Origin: Pseudomonadota bacterium
GTDB taxonomy: Bacteria > Pseudomonadota > Gammaproteobacteria > Xanthomonadales > Xanthomonadaceae
Length of the DNA: 7,531 nt
Assembly: GCA_023423675.1 (NCBI GenBank)
Contig: JAFAFD010000099.1
Span: 1 to 7,531 of the forward strand
Reading direction: 5' to 3'
Below the pieces are notes generated by a model. The model did no database searches, was not told where the DNA came from, and saw only the letters and a list, made by a program, of their open reading frames with translations. Below are positions 1 through 7,531 of this stretch, piece by piece. Made by a program: the position numbers and the translations under genes. Position 1 is the first letter of the stretch, and every line of letters starts with the position of its first letter.

Positions 1-1508
<1,508 letters not shown>

Positions 1509-1549
1509 TGAAGGAACCGGGTTGGATGGACACAGCGGCCCGGTCTTCC
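1509..1549 (-). promoter_or_regulatory. secA ribosome-binding region: no Shine-Dalgarno, occupied by a hairpin stem
   Basis: Reading the minus strand, the bases just before the secA ATG are CCCGGTTCCTTCA, with no match to GGAGG in the usual window. The nearest purine-rich run, GGGGGAAG, is about 37 bases upstream. An inverted repeat lies here: + strand 1513-1521 (GGAACCGGG) pairs with 1539-1549 (CCCGGTCTTCC), apart from a 2-base bulge, leaving a 17-base loop. The stem ends 4 bases from the start codon. Initiation may therefore depend on unfolding or on SD-independent 30S binding. The pairing is seen in the sequence; any effect on translation is inference. Confidence 0.4.
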
Positions 1550-1577
1550 CCCTGGGGATCCGTCCGCCGCAAACGAA

Positions 1578-1598
1578 ACAGGGCGCCTGGCGCCCTGT
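1578..1598 (-). terminator. Terminator-like hairpin in the secA leader (possible attenuator or 5' stabilising hairpin)
   Basis: A perfect inverted repeat has 10-base arms, ACAGGGCGCC and GGCGCCCTGT, around a single central base; because GGCGCC is itself palindromic, the real loop is wider. Read on the minus strand it is followed by TTTCGTTTG, a T-rich tail, so it has the form of a Rho-independent terminator pointing toward secA. On the plus strand no T-run follows. No minus-strand gene is visible between this hairpin and the divergent DUF885 gene for it to terminate. With the candidate secA -10 box just upstream it would sit at the 5' end of the secA mRNA. Stopping read-through from further upstream is the other option. 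Confidence 0.5.
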
Positions 1599-1612
1599 CG
1601 ATGGCAACACCC

Positions 1613-1645
1613 ATTGTAGCTTGGGACGGGCATGAGGGGTTTCAA
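1613..1645 (-). promoter_or_regulatory. Candidate sigma-70 promoter for secA
   Basis: On the minus strand TACAAT (1618-1613) matches five of six bases of the -10 consensus TATAAT and is followed by GG. A TTGAAA (1645-1640) resembles a -35 box, but the 21-base spacer is longer than the usual 16-18, and no better -35 lies at 17. Transcription would start near 1606, giving a leader of about 100 bases that opens with the terminator-like hairpin. The -10 is fairly convincing; the -35 is weak. Confidence 0.4.
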
Positions 1646-1691
1646 CCCTTTGGCGGCCGTGATCGGGGTCGAATCGGCCGCGCTGCGCGCT

Positions 1692-1714
1692 CGCGGGGCA
1701 TGGCCCCGCGCTAC
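1692..1714 (-). repeat. GTAG-type REP palindrome (SMAG-like)
   Basis: Left arm CGCGGGGC (1692-1699), loop ATG and right arm GCCCCGCG (1703-1710) form a perfect 8-base-pair stem. The flanking CTAC (1711-1714) reads GTAG on the minus strand, so that strand gives GTAG, then a C-rich/G-rich hairpin. This is the architecture of the short GTAG-headed REPs that are dispersed in Stenotrophomonas intergenic regions and mobilised by RAYT (TnpA-REP) proteins. It sits between the divergent secA and DUF885 genes. Family assignment is by recognition of this layout, since only one copy is present here. Confidence 0.75.
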
Positions 1715-1779
1715 CGGGCGCAGGCAGGACCTTCGTCCCATGCCTCGGGCCCTGCACGGTGCGATCATCGGGATCTGCC

Positions 1780-1789
1780 TTCCCGGGAA
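1780..1789. promoter_or_regulatory. 10-base palindrome overlapping the DUF885 ribosome binding site
   Basis: TTCCCGGGAA is a perfect palindrome. Its right half, GGGAA (1785-1789), is also the only Shine-Dalgarno-like stretch for the DUF885 gene, 9 bases before the GTG at 1799. It could be a protein-binding half-site pair or chance in GC-rich DNA. The ribosome-binding role supports the GTG at 1799 over another in-frame GTG at 1793, which would be only 3 bases away. No clear promoter for the plus-strand gene was found in 1600-1790. Confidence 0.35.
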
Positions 1790-1798
1790 CCTGTGCTC

Positions 1799-3568
1799 GT
1801 GAAAACCCGCCTTGCCGTAGCTCTGTTGATTGCCCTGTCCGCTCCTGCGGTCGCCCTGGCTGCGCCGCCGGCCGCCGCTCCGGCCAGCATGGCCGCCGAA
1901 TCGGCCGCCGATGCCGCCTTCCGTGCGCTGTACGAGAAGGAGTGGAAGTGGCGCCAGGATGGCGGTGGCGAAGCCAGCGAGGACGAGGATGCGCCGGCCA
2001 ACGCGACCCGCATGCCTGATGTCGGCCCGGCCGCGCAGCAGGCCCGCCTGAAGGTCTGGGACGAAACCCTGGCCGACCTGAAGAAGATCGACGTCAAGGC
2101 CCTGTCGGCCGACAACCAGGTCAACTACGCGATCTACCGCGACCAGGTCTTCAACCTGGCCGAAGCCACGCGCCTGCGCACCTACGAGATGCCGTTCAAT
2201 TCGGACTCCTCGTTCTGGTCCAACCTGTCCTTCATGGCCCGGCGCGAGATGAAGACCGCGCAGGACTACCGCAACTACATCGCCCGCCTGAACGACGTGC
2301 CGCGCTACTTCGGCCAGCAGACCGACAACATGCGCGCCGGCCTCAAGCGTGGTTTCAGCGTGCCGCGCGCGGTGCTGGACGGCCGCGAGGTCTCCATCGC
2401 CACCGTCGCCGAGCTGAAGGACCCGACGACCTCGCCCCTGTACGCGCCGTTCAAGAAGCTGCCCGCCAGCATCCCGGCCGCCGAACAGGCCGCCCTGCGC
2501 GAACAGGCCGCGGCGGCCATCAGCGGCAAGGTGGTGCCGGCCTTCCAGCAGCTGCGCACCTTCTTCGTCAGCGAATACGTGCCGCAGGCGCGCACCACCC
2601 TGGCCGCCGAGGCCATGCCGGACGGCAAGGCCTTCTACAAGCAGCAGATCCACGAATACACCACGCTGGACCTGTCGCCGGATGAGATCCACCGCATCGG
2701 CCTGGGTGAGGTGGCGCGCATCCAGAAGGAGATGAACGACATCATCCAGCAGGTGCAGTTCAAGGGCAGCTTCGCTGAATTCCTGACCTTCCTGCGCACC
2801 GATCCGCAGTTCTACGCCAAGACCCCGGAAGAGCTGCTGTCGCGCGCGGCATGGATCTCCAAGCGCGCCGATGGCCAGCTCGGCCGGTTCATGACGCTGC
2901 CGCGTGCGCGCTTCACCATCGTGCCGGTGCCGCCGGATATCGCCCCGTTCTGGACGGCCGGCCGCGGTGGCATGGGCACCTACTGGGTCAACACCTACGA
3001 CCTGCCGTCGCGCCCGCTGTACAACCTGCCGGCGCTGACCCTGCATGAGTCCGACCCGGGCCACGCGCTGCAGGGCGCGATCGCCGCCGAGCAGAAGGAC
3101 CTGCCCGAATTCCGTCGCAACGCCTACATCTCCGCCTATGGCGAAGGCTGGGCGCTGTACTGCGAGAAGCTGGGCGTGGAAATGGGCATCTACGAAACCC
3201 CATACGAGGATTTCGGCCGCCTGACCTATGAAATGTGGCGTGCCGCGCGCCTGGTCATCGACACCGGCGTGCACAGCAAGGGCTGGACCCGCGAGCAGGC
3301 CCTGGCCTACCTGCGCGACCACACCGCGCTGAGCGAGCATGAAGTGACCACCGAAGTGGATCGCTACATCTCCTGGCCGGGCCAGGCGCTGAGCTACAAG
3401 CTGGGCGAGATCGCCATCGTGCGCCTGCGCGCGCAGGCCGAGAAGGAACTGGGCGACAAGTTCGACATCAAGGGCTTCCACGATGTGATCCTGAAGCAGG
3501 GGTCGGTGCCGCTGCCGGTGCTGGAACAGCAGATCCAGGCGTACATCGCCGAGCGCAAGAAGGCCTGA
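1799..3568 (+). CDS. Exported DUF885-family predicted zinc metallopeptidase
   Basis: The protein has 589 residues and probably works as a peptidase in the periplasm; its substrate is unknown. GTG at 1799 is chosen because it opens a textbook signal peptide: MKTR, a hydrophobic core, and a cleavage site VALA|APP after residue 21. A weak GGGAA lies 9 bases upstream. The mature protein is acidic near its start (EASEDEDAP) and then largely helical, matching the family's usual full length. Diagnostic motifs are HESDPGH at 416-422 (the family's HExxPGH zinc-site signature), EGWALYCE at 449-456, DTGVHSKGW with H492, and [10 protein letters not shown] from R522. H416, E417, H422 and probably E449 would form the metal site. 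No obvious inactivating change is seen. The gene stands alone between divergent secA and the convergent efflux operon, so its neighbours give no clue to its role. Family assignment is firm; catalytic activity is inferred. Confidence 0.92.
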   Translation: MKTRLAVALLIALSAPAVALAAPPAAAPASMAAESAADAAFRALYEKEWKWRQDGGGEASEDEDAPANATRMPDVGPAAQQARLKVWDETLADLKKIDVKALSADNQVNYAIYRDQVFNLAEATRLRTYEMPFNSDSSFWSNLSFMARREMKTAQDYRNYIARLNDVPRYFGQQTDNMRAGLKRGFSVPRAVLDGREVSIATVAELKDPTTSPLYAPFKKLPASIPAAEQAALREQAAAAISGKVVPAFQQLRTFFVSEYVPQARTTLAAEAMPDGKAFYKQQIHEYTTLDLSPDEIHRIGLGEVARIQKEMNDIIQQVQFKGSFAEFLTFLRTDPQFYAKTPEELLSRAAWISKRADGQLGRFMTLPRARFTIVPVPPDIAPFWTAGRGGMGTYWVNTYDLPSRPLYNLPALTLHESDPGHALQGAIAAEQKDLPEFRRNAYISAYGEGWALYCEKLGVEMGIYETPYEDFGRLTYEMWRAARLVIDTGVHSKGWTREQALAYLRDHTALSEHEVTTEVDRYISWPGQALSYKLGEIAIVRLRAQAEKELGDKFDIKGFHDVILKQGSVPLPVLEQQIQAYIAERKKA

Positions 3569-3583
3569 GGGTCAGGTGACCCT
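3568..3583. repeat. Small inverted repeat at the DUF885 stop codon
   Basis: AGGGTCA (3568-3574) and TGACCCT (3577-3583) are perfect 7-base inverted repeats around GG. The first base is the last base of the TGA stop. No T-run follows on either strand. It could stabilise the 3' end of the mRNA or act with the larger hairpin just downstream. Confidence 0.45.
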
Positions 3584-3588
3584 GATCC

Positions 3589-3627
3589 GGGGTCGGATCC
3601 CTTTCCACCGGAATGGGCTCCGACCCC
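3589..3627. terminator. Large hairpin between convergent genes (possible bidirectional terminator or dispersed repeat)
   Basis: Arms 3589-3606 and 3610-3627 are 18 bases each around the loop ACC and pair at 16 of 18 positions. They start and end with GGGGTCGGA and TCCGACCCC. The hairpin fills most of the 67-base gap between the DUF885 stop (3568) and the pump stop (3636), the expected place for a shared terminator. Neither strand shows a clear T-run after the stem, so it is not a canonical intrinsic terminator; it may instead block exonucleases. Similar GGGGTCGGATCCC palindromes are, from memory, frequent in Stenotrophomonas intergenic DNA, so it may also be a repeat-family member. Confidence 0.55.
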
Positions 3628-3635
3628 AATACGCC

Positions 3636-6600
3636 TCAGCGCTTCACCAGTCGCCCGGCAAACGTCGGCAGCACCAGCAACGTCAGCACCGTGGCGGTGA
3701 TCAGACCACCGATCACCACCGTCGCCAGCGACTTCTGCACCTCCGCGCCGGCACCACTGGCGATGGCCATCGGTATGAAGCCGACGATGGCCACCAGGGC
3801 CGTGGTCAGCACCGCGCGGATGCGGCTGGCGGCGCCATTGATGGCCGCCTGCATCGGCAGGTCGCCGCCCTCCAGCCGCTCGCGGATCGCCTGCATCAGC
3901 ACCAGGCCGTTCAACGTGGCCACGCCGGAGACGGCGATGAAGCCCACTGCGGCCGACACCGAGAACGGCATGCCACGCAGCAGCAGGGCGAGGATGCCGC
4001 CGACCAGGGCCAGCGGCACGCAGCTGAACACCAGCAGCGCTTCCCTGCCACTGCGCAGGGCCATGAACAGCAGGCCGCCGATCAGCAGGAACACCACCGG
4101 CACCACCGTGGCCAGCCGCTTCTCCGCGCGCTGCAGGTTCTCGAACTGGCCGCCCCAGCGCAGGTAGGCACCGGCGGGCAACGCCACGTCGGCCACTGCT
4201 GCCTGGGCCTCGCTGACGAAGCCACCGAGATCGCGGCCACGCACGTTGGCCTGCACCACCACCCGCCGGCTGCCGTCGCTGCGGCTGATCTGGTTCGGCC
4301 CTTCGCTGACGCTGATGCGCGCCAGCGAGGACAACGGCACCACCTGGCCTGCCGGCGTGGCGATCGGCAGCGCGGCCAGCTGGTCCGGATCGTTGCGTGC
4401 AGCATCGTCCAGCCGCACCACCACATCGAAGCGTCTGTCGCCTTCGAAGATCCGCCCGGCCGCGGTACCACCGATGCCGGTGGACACCGCATCACTCACG
4501 TCCGCCGCGGTCAGCCCGTACTGCGCGGCCGCCACGTGGTCGATCCTGACGTTGAGCGTGGGCAGGCCGGAAATCTGCTCCACCCGCACGTCGGCGGCGC
4601 CGTCCACCGCGCGCAGCTTCAATGCCACCTGCTCGGCCACCTTCTGCAGTGCGGTGAAATCATCGCCGTACACCATCACCGCCAGGTCCGTGCGCACGCC
4701 GGAAATCAGCTCGTTGAAGCGCAGCTCGATCGGTTGGCTGAACTCGAAACTGTTGCCCAGCTGCTGCCCGGCCAACTGCTCGAAACGCTGCACCAGCGCT
4801 TCCTTGTCCAGCGACGGATCGGGCCACTGCGCGCGCGGCTTCAGCACGATCACGCTGTCGGAGATGTTGGTCGGCATCGGGTCGATGGCCGCTTCGGCGG
4901 TGCCGGTGCGCGAGAACACCGTTTCCACTTCCGGCTGTTCGGCCAACGATTTTTCCAGCGCCAGCTGCATCGCCAGCGACTGCTCCAGCGACGTGGACGG
5001 CACGCGCAGGGCCTGCATCGCCACGTTGCCTTCGTCCAGGGTGGGCATGAACTCGCGGCCCAGCAGCGAGAACGAACCGATGCCCACCACCACCATCATC
5101 ACCGCACCGGCCAGCACCGTGCGCGGATGCGCGACTGCACGACGGACCACCGGCTCGATGCGCGCACGCAGCACGCGGATCAGTTTCGTCTCGTGCTCGC
5201 CGTCGCCAGCATGTGCATCGCCGTCGTTCACCGTGGGCTCGCGCACCAGCAGTGCGGCCATTGCCGGCACGAAGGTGAAGGAGAAGATGAAGGCGCCGAT
5301 CAGGGCCAGCATGAAGGTGGCCGCCATCGGGTGGAACGTCTTGCCCTCCACGCCTTCCAGGGTGAGGATCGGTGCGAACACCAGCAGGATGATCAGCTGG
5401 CCGAAGGCCGCAGGCCGCGCCATCTTCATGGCCGAATCGGAAGCCACGCGGAGGCGCTCCATCGCCGTCAGCGCGCGGCCCAGTTCGGCGCGGCGCTGGC
5501 CCAGCATCAGCAGCGTCGATTCGATCACGATCACCGCGCCATCCACCAGGATGCCGAAATCCAGCGCACCCAGGCTCATCAGGTTGCCACTGATGCCAAA
5601 GCGGTTCATGCCTATCACGGCGAACAGGAACGACAGGGGGATCACCAGCGCGGTGATCGCCGCTGCGCGCAGGTTGCCCAGCAGCAGGAACAGCACCACC
5701 ACCACCAGCAGCGCACCCTCGCTGAGGTTCTTCGCCACGGTCCGGATGGTGGCGTTGACCAGCTCGCTGCGGTCCAGCACCGGCACCGCCACGATGGACG
5801 GTGGCAGCGAGACGTTCACCTGCTGCAGGCGTTCCGCGGCGGCCTGAGCCACCGTGCGGCTGTTGCCGCCGGCGATCATCAGCGCAGTGCCGAGCACGGC
5901 TTCGTGGCCGTTGCGGCTGGCCGCACCCAGGCGTGGCGCGCGGCTCAAGGCCACTTCGGCCACATCGGCCACCCGCACCACCACACCATTGCGCGTGGCC
6001 ACCGGGGCCTGCGCCAGATCGTCGGTGGTCAGCGCCAGGCCATCGGCACGCACCACCAGGCCTTCGCCAGCGCGCTGCACGAAGCCGGCGCCGGCCTGCA
6101 CGTTGGAACGCTGCAGGGCGGTGACCAGGTCGGCCAGGCCCAGCCCATGCGCGGCCAGCCGCGCGCTGTCCGGGTGCACGCCGTATTCCTTGACGTAGCC
6201 GCCAACCGTATCGACGCCGGCCAGCCCCGGGCTGGAGCGCATCTGCGGCGCGATGATCCAGTCCTGCACGGTGCGCAGGTAGGTGGCGCGTTCTTCCGGC
6301 GTGCGCAGCAGGGTGCCTTCCGGCGTGCGGTAGACCTCGCCCGCCTGCCAGCCGGCCGCACCGGGTCTGGCCAGCTGGGCCGGATCGAACGCGGTGAAAT
6401 CCACCGTCCACATCAGCACCTCGCCCAGGCCGGTGGTGACCGGCGAAAGCAGCGGCGACGCGCCATCGGGCAGATCGTCGGCGGCTTCGCGCATGCGCTC
6501 GGCCACCTGCTGGCGGGCGAAGTAGATGTCGGTCGCATCGGTGAAGATGGCGGTGACCTGCGAGAAGCCATTGCGTGACAGCGAGCGCGTGGTGGTCAGG

Positions 6601-6833
6601 CCGGAAATGCCCGCCAGCGCGGTTTCCAGCGGGTAGGTCACCTGCCGTTCGATCTGTTCCGGCGTCAGCGCCGGTGCCACGGTGTTGATCTGCACCTGGC
6701 GGTTGGTGATGTCGGGCACCGCGTCGATCGGCAGCTTGCCCAGCTGCAGCAGGCCGACGGCCGCGAGCAGGGCGGCGGCGAACACCACCAGCCAGCGGTG
6801 GCGGACCGCGGTTTCAATGATCAGCTTGAACAT
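3636..6833 (-). CDS. CzcA/CusA-family heavy-metal efflux RND pump
   Basis: This 1065-residue inner-membrane proton antiporter would expel divalent metal ions through a tripartite envelope complex. ATG at 6833-6831 is chosen for its strong GAGGAGG site 5 bases upstream and the typical MFKLIIETAVRHRWLVV opening. A hydrophobic helix at about 14-32 is followed by a large periplasmic loop, helices from about 370 (TM4 about 417-441), GVEGKTFHPMA at 494-504, a seventh helix, GREFMPTLDEG, a second periplasmic loop, and C-terminal helices with GAGAEVQKSLATVVIGG. TM4 reads DFGILVDGAVIVIE: D425, D431 and E438 have the same spacing as CzcA D402/D408/E415, the proton and metal relay. This favours a Czc/Cnr-type divalent-metal pump (Zn, Co, Cd or Ni) over a Cu/Ag CusA type. 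It is the last gene visible in its operon, 10 bases after the adaptor gene. Family is certain; the exact metal is not. Confidence 0.96.
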   Translation of the reverse strand: MFKLIIETAVRHRWLVVFAAALLAAVGLLQLGKLPIDAVPDITNRQVQINTVAPALTPEQIERQVTYPLETALAGISGLTTTRSLSRNGFSQVTAIFTDATDIYFARQQVAERMREAADDLPDGASPLLSPVTTGLGEVLMWTVDFTAFDPAQLARPGAAGWQAGEVYRTPEGTLLRTPEERATYLRTVQDWIIAPQMRSSPGLAGVDTVGGYVKEYGVHPDSARLAAHGLGLADLVTALQRSNVQAGAGFVQRAGEGLVVRADGLALTTDDLAQAPVATRNGVVVRVADVAEVALSRAPRLGAASRNGHEAVLGTALMIAGGNSRTVAQAAAERLQQVNVSLPPSIVAVPVLDRSELVNATIRTVAKNLSEGALLVVVVLFLLLGNLRAAAITALVIPLSFLFAVIGMNRFGISGNLMSLGALDFGILVDGAVIVIESTLLMLGQRRAELGRALTAMERLRVASDSAMKMARPAAFGQLIILLVFAPILTLEGVEGKTFHPMAATFMLALIGAFIFSFTFVPAMAALLVREPTVNDGDAHAGDGEHETKLIRVLRARIEPVVRRAVAHPRTVLAGAVMMVVVGIGSFSLLGREFMPTLDEGNVAMQALRVPSTSLEQSLAMQLALEKSLAEQPEVETVFSRTGTAEAAIDPMPTNISDSVIVLKPRAQWPDPSLDKEALVQRFEQLAGQQLGNSFEFSQPIELRFNELISGVRTDLAVMVYGDDFTALQKVAEQVALKLRAVDGAADVRVEQISGLPTLNVRIDHVAAAQYGLTAADVSDAVSTGIGGTAAGRIFEGDRRFDVVVRLDDAARNDPDQLAALPIATPAGQVVPLSSLARISVSEGPNQISRSDGSRRVVVQANVRGRDLGGFVSEAQAAVADVALPAGAYLRWGGQFENLQRAEKRLATVVPVVFLLIGGLLFMALRSGREALLVFSCVPLALVGGILALLLRGMPFSVSAAVGFIAVSGVATLNGLVLMQAIRERLEGGDLPMQAAINGAASRIRAVLTTALVAIVGFIPMAIASGAGAEVQKSLATVVIGGLITATVLTLLVLPTFAGRLVKR

Positions 6834-6838
6834 GGTCG

Positions 6839-6845
6839 CCTCCTC
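6839..6845 (-). promoter_or_regulatory. Strong ribosome binding site for the RND pump, abutting the adaptor stop codon
   Basis: The minus strand reads GAGGAGG, then CGACC, then ATG. The GA overlaps the last two bases of the adaptor's TGA stop (6846-6844). This decides the pump start at 6833 against an in-frame upstream ATG at 6920, and suggests the two genes are translationally linked. Confidence 0.85.
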
Positions 6846-7531
6846 AGTGGCCGTGCTCGGCTTCGCCCTTGGCCAGTTCGGCCTTGAGCAGGAAGGCGTT
6901 GGCGCCGACGATGCGTTCATTGCCGGTCAGGCCACCGAGGATCTCGATGCGGTCACCGGCACGGCGGCCGGCCAGCACCGGCTGCGCCTTGAAGCCGCCC
7001 TCGACCGCGACGAACACCGCGCTGCGGCCATCGACGTTCTGCACCGCATCGGCCGGCACGCTGAGCGCGTCGCCCTGGGCCTCGGTGACCACCACGGCCG
7101 ACACCGGCGAGCCGGCCGGCGGCAGCGCGGCGTTCACCGGCATGGCACGGATCACCGCCACGCCGCCCTGCTGGCGCACATCCGCGGCCGAGCCGGTGAC
7201 GGTGGCGCTGAAGCTGCCGCCCGGGACGCTCACTTCCAGCGTCATGCCCGGCGTGACCTGCGCGGCCAGCGCCGGAGGTGCGGTGAACACCAGCTCGTTC
7301 ATCGCCGGATCGGCGACCTCGGCCACCACGCTGCCGGTAGCGACCACGCCACCCGGCGTGACCTGCACATTGCCGACGATGCCGGCCACCGGGCTGGTGA
7401 TGCGCACGCGACCGCTGGCATCGGGCGCGCCGTTGGCGGCGGCCTGTGCCTGGGCCGCCGCGGCCTGCGCCTGCGCAGCGATGGCACGTGCATGCGAGGT
7501 TTCCAGATCCTGCCGCGCGACCACGCCCTGT
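6844..7531 (-). CDS. RND efflux periplasmic adaptor (membrane fusion protein, CzcB-like), C-terminal part
   Basis: The last 228 residues of an adaptor that joins the RND pump to an outer-membrane channel; the N-terminus, including any signal peptide or lipoprotein site, lies beyond the right edge. Counting from the first full codon, residues 1-35 are an Ala/Gln-rich helix, the returning strand of the alpha-hairpin. Residues 41-70 (RVRITSPVAGIVGNVQVTPG onward) are the second half of the lipoyl domain. The beta-barrel follows from about NELVFTAP, then a membrane-proximal domain (LSVPADAVQNVDGRSAVFV, then GLTGNERIVGANAFLLKAEL). It ends EAEHGH, a small histidine-containing tail that could touch metal, though two histidines prove nothing. 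The start is not in the window; the GTG at 7524 is internal because the frame stays open and homologous through it. Stop at 6846-6844, 10 bases before the pump gene, supports one operon. Confidence 0.93.
   Translation of the reverse strand, partial: QGVVARQDLETSHARAIAAQAQAAAAQAQAAANGAPDASGRVRITSPVAGIVGNVQVTPGGVVATGSVVAEVADPAMNELVFTAPPALAAQVTPGMTLEVSVPGGSFSATVTGSAADVRQQGGVAVIRAMPVNAALPPAGSPVSAVVVTEAQGDALSVPADAVQNVDGRSAVFVAVEGGFKAQPVLAGRRAGDRIEILGGLTGNERIVGANAFLLKAELAKGEAEHGH

Noticed and set aside
1635..1681. Further short inverted repeats: GGGTT/AACCC at 1637-1648 and GCGGCCG/CGGCCGC at 1653-1681.
   Set aside because: Arms are 5 to 7 bases and the second is built of self-palindromic CGGCCG units, so they are expected by chance at this GC content. 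They show no T-run or link to a gene start beyond overlapping the weak -35 candidate.
3576..6578. A 1000-codon open frame on the plus strand opposite the RND pump gene.
   Set aside because: It is the antisense shadow of a GC-rich gene: the translation is dominated by His, Gln, Arg and Ala with no recognisable domain, while the minus-strand frame is a complete pump with all family motifs.
6834..6920. Starting the RND pump at the in-frame ATG at 6920.
   Set aside because: It would overlap the adaptor gene and add a 29-residue non-family extension; the strong GAGGAGG site and family N-terminus support 6833.

Overview
The window looks like chromosomal DNA of a high-GC gammaproteobacterium of the Xanthomonadaceae, most likely Stenotrophomonas. 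This rests on the overall base composition, the character of the SecA protein, and a short palindrome ending in GTAG that matches the small dispersed REP elements typical of S. maltophilia. The assignment is inference from memory of these families; no database search was possible.

Layout: (1) 1-1508, minus strand, is the first 502 residues of secA, the Sec translocase ATPase; the gene runs off the left edge. (2) 1509-1798 is a 290-base divergent intergenic region holding a secA leader with two hairpins, a candidate secA -10 box, a GTAG-type REP palindrome, and a 10-base palindrome over the ribosome binding site of the next gene. (3) 1799-3568, plus strand, encodes an exported DUF885-family predicted zinc peptidase. 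(4) 3569-3635 is a short convergent gap with two inverted repeats, the larger a near-perfect 39-base hairpin. (5) 3636-6833, minus strand, is a CzcA-type heavy-metal RND efflux pump. (6) 6844-7531, minus strand, is the C-terminal part of its periplasmic adaptor (membrane fusion protein), which runs off the right edge.

The adaptor and pump genes form one operon: they are 10 bases apart and the adaptor stop codon abuts a strong Shine-Dalgarno sequence for the pump. An outer-membrane TolC/CzcC-type partner and a metal-responsive regulator would be expected beyond the right edge, but cannot be seen. The DUF885 gene stands alone, convergent to the efflux operon and divergent from secA, so nothing ties it functionally to either. 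I see no mobile element, CRISPR array, tRNA or rRNA, and no clear novel multi-gene system. The most unusual non-coding signal is the structured, Shine-Dalgarno-poor secA leader.
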